A DNA stretch of 36,435 nucleotides from Bacteroidota bacterium (GTDB lineage Bacteria > Bacteroidota > Bacteroidia > Chitinophagales > Saprospiraceae), in contig JAHEAR010000023.1 in NCBI GenBank assembly GCA_024642665.1, positions 17,864 through 54,298 of the forward strand, read 5' to 3'. The position numbers and the translations under genes are program-made. The notes beneath the pieces are model-generated. The model saw only the letters and a list, made by a program, of their open reading frames with translations, made no database searches and had not been told where the DNA came from. Of this stretch, positions 16,925 through 23,802 are shown in pieces; the stretch's first letter is position 1, and each line of letters opens with the position of its first letter.

Positions 16925-17620
16925 TCACAGCTCCCCGCACGCAATTGTCACCATCCGAATGGAAGCCACCGAAGCTTTTTCTAAAGCATGCGCACAGGAT
17001 TCTAATGTTGCTCCGGTCGTGAGGACATCATCCACCAGAAGAATATGCTTGTCTTTTAATGCAGATGCATTTGCGACGGCAAAGGACTCCCCTATGGTTC
17101 CTACTCTTTCCAAACGATTCATGCCGGTAAGACTTTTATCATGCGTCAGCCTTACTAAAGCATTCTTGTGGCAAGGCACCCCAAAGACTTCACCAATCGC
17201 TTGTCCGAAAACAGCACTTTGATTATATCCCCGCTGTCTTTGCTTTTTCCAATGTAAAGGCACCGGAATGATCAACTCAATTTCCTGCCACAACGGTGAA
17301 TCCATAAGTTGCTTTCCATACCAATGACCAATGACCTTAATGAGATCCGGTTGATTGTTGTATTTGATTTGATGCAACAAACGCTGTGTTCCACTCCCTC
17401 TTGAAAAAAAGAGAAATGCTGCCCCTGCCTTAACAGGAACGCGTCCCAAAAAATGAATAACAAAAGGATTTCTGGCATGCTGATGATAACCGGTTTCCGG
17501 TAGTTCGTGCAAACAGTCCAAACAAAATATATGTCGCTCCAGGGGTCGCTGTAATCCGCAACTGGCACACAACGGTGGATAAAGAAGATCAATAAAATGC
17601 TTCCACCAATAATCATCCAT
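16925..17620 (-). CDS. comF: ComF family protein (phosphoribosyltransferase domain)
   Basis: The 231-residue protein has an N-terminal zinc-finger pair C18-x2-C21 and C33-x2-C36. A type I phosphoribosyltransferase fold follows: IPVPLHWKKQRQRGYNQS near the middle, and the PRPP-binding loop ILLVDDVLTTGAT at about 192-204. ComF acts in DNA uptake during transformation in naturally competent bacteria, apparently as a cytosolic link between the uptake channel and helicase; whether it does so here is unknown. The start at 17620 gives the normal N-terminus (DLLYPPLCASCG). A hairpin followed by a U-tract ends 11 bases upstream on the same strand, so its expression may be controlled by attenuation. 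Confidence 0.9.
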   Translation of the reverse strand: MDDYWWKHFIDLLYPPLCASCGLQRPLERHIFCLDCLHELPETGYHQHARNPFVIHFLGRVPVKAGAAFLFFSRGSGTQRLLHQIKYNNQPDLIKVIGHWYGKQLMDSPLWQEIELIIPVPLHWKKQRQRGYNQSAVFGQAIGEVFGVPCHKNALVRLTHDKSLTGMNRLERVGTIGESFAVANASALKDKHILLVDDVLTTGATLESCAHALEKASVASIRMVTIACGEL

Positions 17621-17630
17621 AATCCTGTAT

Positions 17631-17673
17631 AAAAAAAGAAAAAGCCGGATGCAATGAGGGGTACATCCGGCTT
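17631..17673 (-). terminator. Rho-independent terminator or attenuator upstream of comF
   Basis: On the minus strand a perfect 10-bp stem (AAGCCGGATG at 17673-17664 pairing with CATCCGGCTT at 17651-17642) closes a 12-base loop. It is followed by TTTCTTTTTTT. On the plus strand no T-tract follows, so it acts on minus-strand transcripts. No minus-strand CDS lies upstream. It therefore ends either a small RNA or the leader of comF. Confidence 0.75.
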
Positions 17674-17793
17674 AATTCAACTGGCAAATGAAGAGTCTAA
17701 AATCCGAGCGCGCAGGAGTTATCAAATCGGGTGCTACACATCAGACCGGAAACAAAAAAACATCCTCTTCAATAATGGTAGTGTCTCAAGCCA
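17632..17793 (-). ncRNA. Candidate small RNA or comF leader RNA
   Basis: A transcript of about 160 bases is bounded by a good promoter (17797-17827) and a strong terminator (17631-17673), without a credible reading frame. Its ends can pair: GGCTT near the 5' end with AAGCC near the 3' end, then GAAGAG with CTCTTC, then TCCG with CGGA. The first two helices are separated by opposed loops of about 17 and 16 bases. This is rod-like with a central bubble, reminiscent of 6S RNA, but I recognise no conserved 6S sequence. The outer helix competes with the terminator stem, which is also what an attenuator would need. Confidence 0.4.
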
Positions 17794-17796
17794 CAT

Positions 17797-17827
17797 CAAA
17801 TGTTACCACAAAATGACTTTATTTCAA
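17797..17827 (-). promoter_or_regulatory. Minus-strand promoter of the candidate small RNA
   Basis: On the minus strand a TTG (17827-17825) is followed after 19 bases by TAACATTTG (17805-17797). This is one base longer than the TAnnTTTG consensus but otherwise matches, and the -33/-7 spacing is right. It points away from the sigma-factor gene on the other side. Confidence 0.45.
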
Positions 17828-17891
17828 CTTTATTTTTAAACCGGATTTTGAGGCTTTCAATTTCGTAATATTGTCTATCAGCAAATCCCAT

Positions 17892-17920
17892 TTACTGATG
17901 CAGTAATAATATCTGCAGTA
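17892..17920. promoter_or_regulatory. Palindrome and direct repeat upstream of the sigma-factor gene
   Basis: TTACTG-ATG-CAGTAA (17892-17906) is a perfect 6-bp-arm palindrome. Its half TGCAGTA is repeated at 17914-17920, 15 bases on. It lies 23-51 bases before the sigma-factor ATG, where an operator or a sigma-specific promoter could sit. No consensus TAnnTTTG is present, so autoregulation by the encoded sigma factor is possible but unproven. Confidence 0.3.
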
Positions 17921-17942
17921 TAATCAACGGTATAAAAACAAC

Positions 17943-18551
17943 ATGAATCACCTGCATTGCCATACCTTTCTAAAGGACAGTGACTATGTTTCGGAAATCC
18001 AATCAGGAGGCTCCGGTGCAGACAGAGCGATCAGTTGTTTGTATTTAAAATACAGAGAGCGAACATACGCTTACATGTCTAAACTGATAGGAAGACATTC
18101 CGACTACAAGGGCGTTGCCGATGATATCGTTCAGGACAGCTTTATCATCATGGTGGATAAAATTCGCGAACCAGACTTTGATATTACATCACTTGCAGGG
18201 TATTGGATTGGGATCAGTAAAATGCTCTTTCTCAACCAACTTAAAAAAGATCGGAGAATCCTTTACGTCAATGAGGCAGATGAGCATTATGGGTATGAAG
18301 ACATGACTCCTGAGTCCATCCTATTTGAAAAAGAAGAACAATACAAACTGGAAAACGCATTTGCACAACTCGGTCCACGATGCAAAGAAGTGCTGATGCT
18401 ATGGTTGAATCAATATTCAATGATTGAAATTGCCCGGCAAATGAATCTATCCTCGGATGCCATGGCAAGAAAAATAAAATTCGAGTGCTTTAAAAAACTA
18501 AAAACATTCGTAACGACTGAATCAAACCCTACACCCGGGAACACGAAATAA
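17943..18551 (+). CDS. ECF-type RNA polymerase sigma factor
   Basis: The 202-residue protein has sigma region 2 at about residues 25-100 (YLKYRERTYAYM, then ADDIVQDSFIIMVDKI, then SLAGYWIGISKMLFLNQLKKDRR). Region 4 lies at about 135-190 (LGPRCKEVLMLWLNQYSMIEIARQMNLSSDAMARKI), ending in a basic recognition helix. The length and the absence of regions 1 and 3 are typical of extracytoplasmic-function sigma factors. The next gene, 38 bases downstream, encodes a single-span membrane protein with an anti-sigma layout, so the two likely form a signalling pair. The target promoters are unknown. It is divergent from the small-RNA promoter at 17797. Confidence 0.87.
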   Translation: MNHLHCHTFLKDSDYVSEIQSGGSGADRAISCLYLKYRERTYAYMSKLIGRHSDYKGVADDIVQDSFIIMVDKIREPDFDITSLAGYWIGISKMLFLNQLKKDRRILYVNEADEHYGYEDMTPESILFEKEEQYKLENAFAQLGPRCKEVLMLWLNQYSMIEIARQMNLSSDAMARKIKFECFKKLKTFVTTESNPTPGNTK

Positions 18552-18589
18552 AATGAGTAAAACATCTATCACAAAAATGACAGAACATC

Positions 18590-19291
18590 ATGGCAGATAA
18601 TCGATTACACGATTTAATAGATCAATATCTATTGGGCACTATCAGTTCGGAAGATCACCAGGTGTTACAGCAACACATCGCCACTGATCCTGATGTAGCG
18701 CGCATGGTAGAGGAAAGCAAACTTGCCTACAAAGCATTGGAACAGGAGCGACGCAAACAATTAAAAACAAAGCTTAAAGGACTGGATGAAATCGCCTCCG
18801 GAACCGGCAGTACGAAATTCAAATGGTTTGGCCCATTGATCTTTTTGTGCGTCGCCTGCTTTTTCTATTTTTATATGTCTTCTTTCTACTTCAACCCTGG
18901 AAGGGTGGCTGAAAGAAATTATATTTCTTACCAGACGTTTAGTGTCGATCATCCTGAGATTATAATCAAAGCAGTTGAATGGCAATTGGCAGATGTTGCA
19001 TTTTCTCATGGGGAATTTGAAAAGGCTATCCATCAATTCGCTATCTTAACTGAAAGCAGCAGCCCTTATGAATCAGCTGCAGCTAATTGGAATATCCTAA
19101 TTGCTCAATTGGCGCTCGAAGGCCCTGTCGTCCAATGGAAATTAAAATTGGAAGCTTTTGAAAAATCTGCCCCTGAAGAGTTTTCTTTAAAAGCAAAGGC
19201 GCTGCGAAAATGTCTTGAGTCCGCCTATTACAAGTTTTTCTTATTCCGGTTTCAGGATAATTTGTCGTCGATAAAGCCACGGCTGATTTGA
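18590..19291 (+). CDS. Probable membrane anti-sigma factor
   Basis: The 233-residue protein begins with an anti-sigma-like cytoplasmic segment (LIDQYLLGTISSEDHQVLQQHIATDPDVARMV, residues 6-37; quoted motifs LLGTIS and LQQHIATDP). A basic helix follows, then one membrane span at about 83-101 (FLCVACFFYFYM). The outer part (about 130-230) is helical and TPR-like (ADVAFSHGEFEKAIHQF). No HxxxCxxC zinc motif is seen, so it is not a classic ZAS domain. Pairing with the preceding sigma gene drives the call. The stop codon at 19289-19291 is followed after a single base by a tandem heptad array. Confidence 0.65.
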   Translation: MADNRLHDLIDQYLLGTISSEDHQVLQQHIATDPDVARMVEESKLAYKALEQERRKQLKTKLKGLDEIASGTGSTKFKWFGPLIFLCVACFFYFYMSSFYFNPGRVAERNYISYQTFSVDHPEIIIKAVEWQLADVAFSHGEFEKAIHQFAILTESSSPYESAAANWNILIAQLALEGPVVQWKLKLEAFEKSAPEEFSLKAKALRKCLESAYYKFFLFRFQDNLSSIKPRLI

Positions 19292-19292
19292 A

Positions 19293-19364
19293 ATGGGGCA
19301 TGGGGCATGGGGCATGGGGCATGGGGCAAAATAAAAATTACGAATTACGAATTACGAATTACGA
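19293..19364 (+). repeat. Two tandem heptad arrays: ATGGGGC x5 and ATTACGA x4
   Basis: Five perfect ATGGGGC units (19293-19327) start one base after the stop codon at 19291. The linker AAAATAAAA follows, then four perfect ATTACGA units (19337-19364). The junction AAAATAAAAATT (19328-19339) is identical to the one that ends the array at 31773-31826. The two arrays differ in sequence but share the seven-base period. Confidence 0.9.
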
Positions 19365-19444
19365 AAAATACTGAATTGAAAAATTTAACACTGCGTTTCT
19401 GCGTGATTATTTTTAGTAGATGATTACCCTCGCAAGCGTGGGCC

Positions 19445-19620
19445 CCCCTTTGCCCCCTAAAAGGGGGTATCCGGGTTGCATGATCTGCAAATTTCAATTA
19501 GTAATAAGTCACAGCATTAACTTTTACTAAATCTAGCTTAGTTACTCAGGACTCTTGTTTCAAACATACATAAGATAAATATGTGTAAACAGGTATCCTC
19601 CTTTTTAGGGGGCAAAGGGG
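19445..19620. mobile_element. MITE-like element with 28-base terminal inverted repeats
   Basis: The left end (19445-19472) reads CCCCTTTGCCCCCTAAAA then GGGGGTATCC. The reverse complement of the right end (19592-19620) reads CCCCTTTGCCCCCTAAAA then AGGAGGATACC, an almost perfect inverted repeat around about 119 AT-rich bases. No reading frame or transposase is inside. No target duplication is evident. A partial copy lies at 31934-31974. A long hairpin-type repeat rather than a transposed element is the alternative. Confidence 0.6.
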
Positions 19621-19653
19621 TAAGCAGCATGTGAGCATTGGAATATTGATTCG

Positions 19654-19800
19654 AGACCTGAGACCATTTGACCTTAGATGATTTAACCCGAGACTTTATA
19701 AATGGGTGATAGGTGATGATTGATTTTACTAAATACGCTCTTCACTTCACTCACTTTTCCTTAAAGGGTCTACGGTCTGCAAGTACCAGGTCTCAGGTCT
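19654..19800. repeat. 12-base inverted repeat of AGACC/GGTCT words
   Basis: AGACCTGAGACC (19654-19665) and GGTCTCAGGTCT (19789-19800) are perfect reverse complements. Both flanks carry further GACC or GGTCT words at seven- or eight-base steps. The stretch in between is AT-rich and shows no gene. Together with the arrays at 19293 and the element at 19445, it accounts for most of the 605-base gap before htrA. Confidence 0.55.
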
Positions 19801-19805
19801 TCCTT

Positions 19806-19865
19806 GTTAAAAATGTGTTAAACGAATTTTTGCAGGAAAACAACCTATGTTAAACTGCCGTTTAA
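19806..19865 (+). promoter_or_regulatory. GTTAAA boxes upstream of htrA
   Basis: GTTAAA occurs at 19806-19811 and again at 19817-19822, a five-base spacer giving an 11-base (one helical turn) period. This is the layout of a response-regulator dimer site. A further GTTAAAC at 19849 opens the palindrome TTAAAC-TGCC-GTTTAA (19850-19865). The arrangement resembles the spacing of the enterobacterial CpxR box (GTAAA-N5-GTAAA), but no homology is claimed. Confidence 0.4.
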
Positions 19866-19896
19866 TGTGCCACAAACAAATTCAAACCTCTGTACG

Positions 19897-21063
19897 ATGA
19901 AATCATTTCTTTCTTTAACACTCGCAGGTTTATTTGGTGGATTAATTTGCTTCAGTGCCATCCAATGGACCAACTCCGCAAAGGAGACTTCACAACAAGT
20001 TCAATTCGTTTCAAATGGTACAAATACACCCTCGACGGGGCCTGATTTTAGCGTTGCTGCTGACCTCGGTCAGAAGGCGGTAGTCCTGATTCATGCGGCA
20101 GAAAGCGAAGCCACGGCTGCAAAGCGCCAACGCAGCATGGATCCCATGGAGCAGTTGCTGGAGCAATTCGGCATGGGTGGATTCGGAGGTGGCGGATTCG
20201 GCTACGGCTACGGAGGACCGATGATCCGAAAAGGAGCCGGATCAGGCGTCATCATTTCAAATGATGGGTATATCCTGACCAATAATCACGTCGTGGATTT
20301 TGCCGACGAATTGTTAGTGCAACTCAGTGATAATAAGGAGTATGAGGCTCAAATCATTGGTAGAGATCCCAGCACGGACCTCGCCGTTATAAAAATTGAT
20401 GCAAAAAATCTGCCTACCCTTCCCTACGCCAATTCAGACGAGGCCAAAGTGGGCGAATGGGTGCTGGCTATTGGAAATCCTTTCGAATACCTGACTTCTA
20501 CGGTAACGGCCGGCATTATCAGTGCTAAAGGAAGAAACCTGAACATCATTCAGGGGAAGAAAGCAATTGAGCAGTTTATCCAAACTGATGCTGCCATCAA
20601 TCCGGGCAATAGTGGCGGTGCGCTACTCAATGCCAATGGTCAATTGTTAGGGATCAATACAGCCATTGCGTCCCAAACAGGCAGTTATGCCGGATACTCA
20701 TTTGCCATCCCAATAAATCTGGCAAATCGTATAGCAACCGACATAATTAAAAATGGTGGGAATATTGAGCGAACATCTTTGGGCGTTGAAGTGTTTGTAT
20801 TAGATGAGGAGTTTGCAAAAGAGCAGGGAATCGGTGTTAGTTCAGGTCTTTTAGTGAATTCAGTGGTTGAAAAAAGTTCAGCACAATACGGAGGCATCCG
20901 TCCAAATGATGTTCTGACAGAAATCGACGGAAAGAAATTGAAGACTTTTGAAGACCTGAAGGATAATATTGATTTGGCAAAAGTAGGTGACTCAATAGAT
21001 TTAAAAGTTTACCGAAATGGTAAATATATTGATATCCCGGTACGTTTAAAGAAAGGACTTTAG
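19897..21063 (+). CDS. HtrA/DegQ-type periplasmic serine protease
   Basis: From the ATG at 19897 the protein has 388 residues and an N-terminal membrane/signal segment (about residues 3-22). A GTG further up (19867) would only add ten polar residues. The trypsin-like domain holds the triad H131 (NNHVVDF), D161 (STDLAV) and S239 (NPGNSGGAL). A glycine-rich loop precedes it at about residues 95-115. One PDZ domain occupies about 290-388 (SSGLLVNSVVEKSSA, GGIRPNDVLTEIDGK). HtrA proteases degrade or hold misfolded envelope proteins. A single PDZ is common in Bacteroidota members. It is a monocistronic gene, with GTTAAA boxes upstream and a strong terminator downstream. Confidence 0.93.
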   Translation: MKSFLSLTLAGLFGGLICFSAIQWTNSAKETSQQVQFVSNGTNTPSTGPDFSVAADLGQKAVVLIHAAESEATAAKRQRSMDPMEQLLEQFGMGGFGGGGFGYGYGGPMIRKGAGSGVIISNDGYILTNNHVVDFADELLVQLSDNKEYEAQIIGRDPSTDLAVIKIDAKNLPTLPYANSDEAKVGEWVLAIGNPFEYLTSTVTAGIISAKGRNLNIIQGKKAIEQFIQTDAAINPGNSGGALLNANGQLLGINTAIASQTGSYAGYSFAIPINLANRIATDIIKNGGNIERTSLGVEVFVLDEEFAKEQGIGVSSGLLVNSVVEKSSAQYGGIRPNDVLTEIDGKKLKTFEDLKDNIDLAKVGDSIDLKVYRNGKYIDIPVRLKKGL

Positions 21064-21104
21064 GTCCACTAAAAATATAGTTGGTTTTTCGTTTTGTTTT
21101 GATG

Positions 21105-21138
21105 CGCCTGTCTTGAAAGAAAGACAGGCGTTTTTTTT
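21105..21138 (+). terminator. Strong rho-independent terminator after htrA
   Basis: A perfect 10-bp stem (CGCCTGTCTT at 21105-21114, AAGACAGGCG at 21121-21130) with a six-base loop is followed by eight Ts. It lies 41 bases after the htrA stop and 11 bases from the end of the convergent gldD gene. The reverse direction has no good T-tract. Confidence 0.92.
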
Positions 21139-21149
21139 ATAAGGCAGCT

Positions 21150-21716
21150 TTATTTCCAATTAAACGTCGCAATCAAGCTATCAATATCCTGTTTGATAAA
21201 CGTAACAATGGGTGCCAGACTGTCGGGCTCGACATGTGAATCAAAGTATAAGGCCGCTTTGAAAAAATGAGTCGTGGTATCACTCAGGTAAAAATGCACC
21301 GGCGAAGCCGCCGGTCCGGTCCAGTCCAATATAAGACCACCGACACCTTGCGCATTCTGCACACGGGATTCAGTCATGTAATTGGCCCGCTCATTTATTT
21401 TGCCGGCAATCAGAAATGCATCATGGACGAGATCCGTAAATCCCTTGTCCTTTGTGATGGGTACATAACTACAATGTAATCTGGCTTCAAACGTCGGCAT
21501 ATACAAATCAAACCAACAGGCTTCTTTCTTCTCATTGATCTCGGCATAACCGGGATACAAAAAGGTATATGGACAATCCGTTACATCATAGCGGATAGTG
21601 GACCGCTCCGGGAAATCAATTTTTGGATACGCTCTTGGTCTGGGCGTCGGTGGATCACTTTTACAAGCAACTATGGTAAGCGAAATAAACAATATAAAAA
21701 TGACTATTCTGTTCAT
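21150..21716 (-). CDS. gldD: Gliding motility lipoprotein GldD
   Basis: The 188-residue protein has a lipoprotein signal with lipobox IVAC and modified cysteine C18. GldD-typical blocks follow: PRPRAYPKIDFPE, DCPYTFLYPGYAEI and CWFDLYMP near the N-terminal half, then GGLILDWTGPAASPVHFYLSD. GldD is needed for gliding and T9SS function in Flavobacterium; its precise action is unresolved. The start codon overlaps the stop of gldE by four bases (ATGA), and the order ssb-gldE-gldD is the conserved one. This makes the call firm despite modest family-wide similarity. Confidence 0.92.
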   Translation of the reverse strand: MNRIVIFILFISLTIVACKSDPPTPRPRAYPKIDFPERSTIRYDVTDCPYTFLYPGYAEINEKKEACWFDLYMPTFEARLHCSYVPITKDKGFTDLVHDAFLIAGKINERANYMTESRVQNAQGVGGLILDWTGPAASPVHFYLSDTTTHFFKAALYFDSHVEPDSLAPIVTFIKQDIDSLIATFNWK

Positions 21717-23098
21717 TTGTCAATATGCACTTTAATACGTTCAATTCGCTTTGGCGTTACAGAAAGTACGGTAAATGAAAATGGAGGCAGCGCAATCTTC
21801 TGACCGATCACCGGCATGCGCCCATATAAATCAAGCACTAAACCTGCCAGTGAATCTGCATCCCCACCCTCATGATCAAAACTTGATTTGTCGACGTTCA
21901 TGATGCGACATACATCGATGAGCATAGTCTTCCCTTCAAAAATATATTCACTCTCACTGAGTTGTCTGTATTCATATTCCTGCCCTTCATCAAACTCATC
22001 TTTGATCTCACCGATCACCTCTTCAATCACATCTTCCATCGTCACCAGTCCGGAGGTACCTCCATACTCGTCCACGACAATAGCCATATGCAGACGTTCT
22101 CTTTGGAAATCTTTTAGCAGTTCATTGATCTTTCGGGCTTCGGGAACATAGAGTACTTCTTCACGCACTAAAGCCGGCCATGGATGCGGTGGAGGCATCG
22201 TATCAATATAGCCGATCAAATCCTTAATGTATAAGATACCTTTGATGTTGTCCAGTTGCTCATCAAAAACCGGCATGCGACTATAGCCAGCTTCTTTAAC
22301 CACCACCATCACTTCTTCAAGTGTCATCGCTGTATCGAGTGCCATAATGTCCATGCGCGAACGCATGATTTGTTTGACCGCCACATCATTAAAACTCACG
22401 ATGGACTTTAATATCTCTGCTTCGACTTTGGAATCCTTGTGATGCGAAACCGCCAGATCAATGGCTCTGTCGATATCCACTTTATTGGCGCTGATGGCAC
22501 TTTCTCCGCCAAGTCGTCGCTCCAGACTATGACCCCAACGCACCATCAATTTGTTGAGCGGGGAGGTGATGGTCATAAGGACAGTAAGCGGTGTGCTCAT
22601 GATTTTAGCAAAAACAATGTTGTTGAGATTGGCATAAATTTTCGGTACGACCTCGCCAAACAATACCAGCATAAAGGTGATGCCTACTACCGATATCAGG
22701 AAGTTGAAAAATGAGGCGTATTGCTCGGCGGTAAACCAGTCTTCAGGCAACCAGGACTGAACGGCTTCGCCCCAATAATAAAATGTACCCTCGGGAGCGA
22801 TGATTTGAAACAGGTAATAGGACAAAATAACAATGCCTATGTTGACGAGGTTGCCACTGATGAGAATAGTGGCCAAAAGTCTTCGGGGTTTCTCTTTCAG
22901 GGAAAAGATGCGTTTCCAGACAGGATCATCGATATCTCCTATCTCTTCCAATTGATTACTGGTCAGGGAAAAATAGGCGATTTCAGATCCTGAGATCAAG
23001 GCAGAACAAGCCAATAGAAAAATTAAAAGCAATATTCCGCCAATAAATCCCCATTGTATAATGAGCAGAAATAATACGGAACCGGGTGCTATGTCCAA
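21713..23098 (-). CDS. gldE: Gliding-motility protein GldE (CNNM/CBS/CorC-HlyC family)
   Basis: The 461-residue protein begins with a CNNM-type membrane domain of about four segments (residues 8-190; CSALISGSEIAYFSL is the signature). Two CBS domains follow at about 205-340 (IMRSRMDIMALD, YSRMPVF, VDEYGGTSGLVTMEDV). A CorC/HlyC C-terminal domain lies at about 355-461. The start is a TTG at 23098: no ATG is in frame nearby upstream, and this start gives the N-terminus expected for GldE. GldE was found as a partner that can compensate GldD defects in Flavobacterium. It follows ssb by 32 bases and overlaps gldD. Confidence 0.9.
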   Translation of the reverse strand: MDIAPGSVLFLLIIQWGFIGGILLLIFLLACSALISGSEIAYFSLTSNQLEEIGDIDDPVWKRIFSLKEKPRRLLATILISGNLVNIGIVILSYYLFQIIAPEGTFYYWGEAVQSWLPEDWFTAEQYASFFNFLISVVGITFMLVLFGEVVPKIYANLNNIVFAKIMSTPLTVLMTITSPLNKLMVRWGHSLERRLGGESAISANKVDIDRAIDLAVSHHKDSKVEAEILKSIVSFNDVAVKQIMRSRMDIMALDTAMTLEEVMVVVKEAGYSRMPVFDEQLDNIKGILYIKDLIGYIDTMPPPHPWPALVREEVLYVPEARKINELLKDFQRERLHMAIVVDEYGGTSGLVTMEDVIEEVIGEIKDEFDEGQEYEYRQLSESEYIFEGKTMLIDVCRIMNVDKSSFDHEGGDADSLAGLVLDLYGRMPVIGQKIALPPFSFTVLSVTPKRIERIKVHIDK

Positions 23099-23130
23099 AA
23101 TGGGGTATTTAAGTGGAAGATATCAGCGGA

Positions 23131-23571
23131 TCAAAATGGAAGATCGTCATCAGCATTTTGCTGACTTCCGGTATCACCGGATCCTGTAGCACCTGATGTC
23201 ATGCTACCGGCACTATCCTGACCAAAATCGCCTTCAGCTTTTGAATCTTTGCGATCCAGTAACCTGATGACATTGGCCACCACCTCTGTAAAATATTTAT
23301 CATGCCCTTCTTTGTCCTGGTACTTCCGATGGGTCAGTTTCCCTTCAACAAAAACCTGACTTCCTTTGTGCAGTTGCTTCTCTACCCGCTCTGCCAATCC
23401 ACGCCAGGCGACTACTTCATGCCACTCGGTATTGGTCTGCCATTCGCCATTTTTATCTCTGTAGCTTTCATTGGTGGCAACGGAAAACTTAGCCACGGCG
23501 ACGTTTCCTTCAAGGTAGCGCATCTCAGGATCTCTGCCCAGATTGCCGACAAGGATTACTTTATTGATCAT
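23131..23571 (-). CDS. ssb: Single-stranded DNA-binding protein
   Basis: From the ATG at 23571 the protein has 146 residues and starts MINKVILVGNLGRDPEMRY, the canonical SSB opening. The frame extends 20 codons further up, but that piece is unlike any SSB and overlaps the promoter. The OB fold covers about 1-105 (FSVATNE, WHEVVAWRGLAE, VFVEGKL). A flexible Gly/Ser/Asp linker leads to the acidic tip DDDLPF that recruits repair and replication proteins. The gene heads the ssb-gldE-gldD operon. Confidence 0.96.
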   Translation of the reverse strand: MINKVILVGNLGRDPEMRYLEGNVAVAKFSVATNESYRDKNGEWQTNTEWHEVVAWRGLAERVEKQLHKGSQVFVEGKLTHRKYQDKEGHDKYFTEVVANVIRLLDRKDSKAEGDFGQDSAGSMTSGATGSGDTGSQQNADDDLPF

Positions 23572-23604
23572 TGGTAGGGTATCAGTATTGGTAAAAATTG
23601 ACCT

Positions 23605-23612
23605 CAAAGATA
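23605..23612 (-). promoter_or_regulatory. TAnnTTTG -7 element of the ssb-gldE-gldD operon
   Basis: On the minus strand TATCTTTG matches the consensus and predicts a leader of about 28 bases before the ssb ATG at 23571. A good -33 element is not visible. Confidence 0.5.
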
Positions 23613-23720
23613 AGGAAATTGGCGTCGGCATGGTTCAGCCTTTTTGGATATTATCAGGTAATGGATTCCTGCCTTTCATGGGTGATTTTGGTCATCACCT
23701 TCAGGGGTTGAGAAATAAAT

Positions 23721-23756
23721 ATTTAATCATTTGATTAAATTATTTGATTAATTCAA
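23721..23756. promoter_or_regulatory. Probable TetR operator
   Basis: ATTTAATCA-TT-TGATTAAAT (23721-23740) is a perfect palindrome with 9-bp arms. The half ATTTGATTAA (23729-23738) is repeated at 23742-23751, 13 bases on, within a looser palindrome at 23744-23756. The sites cover the -33 element of the promoter at 23743-23775, an ideal place for repression by the TetR protein encoded just downstream. Confidence 0.7.
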
Positions 23757-23775
23757 TTTTTTAACCCTATTTTTG
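23743..23775 (+). promoter_or_regulatory. Promoter of the tetR-exporter operon
   Basis: TTTG (23743-23746), a 21-base spacer and TATTTTTG (23768-23775) form a complete Bacteroidota housekeeping promoter. The leader to the ATG at 23803 would be about 22 bases. Confidence 0.7.
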
Positions 23776-23802
23776 CCCGGTCAATCATCAAATTGTAACA
23801 AA

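Noticed and set aside
16641-19364. CRISPR array
   Set aside because: The repeats are seven bases long without unique spacers, and no cas gene is nearby.
19815-19835. Possible sigma-54 promoter (TTGCA near 19829)
   Set aside because: The -24 GG element is missing at the required distance.
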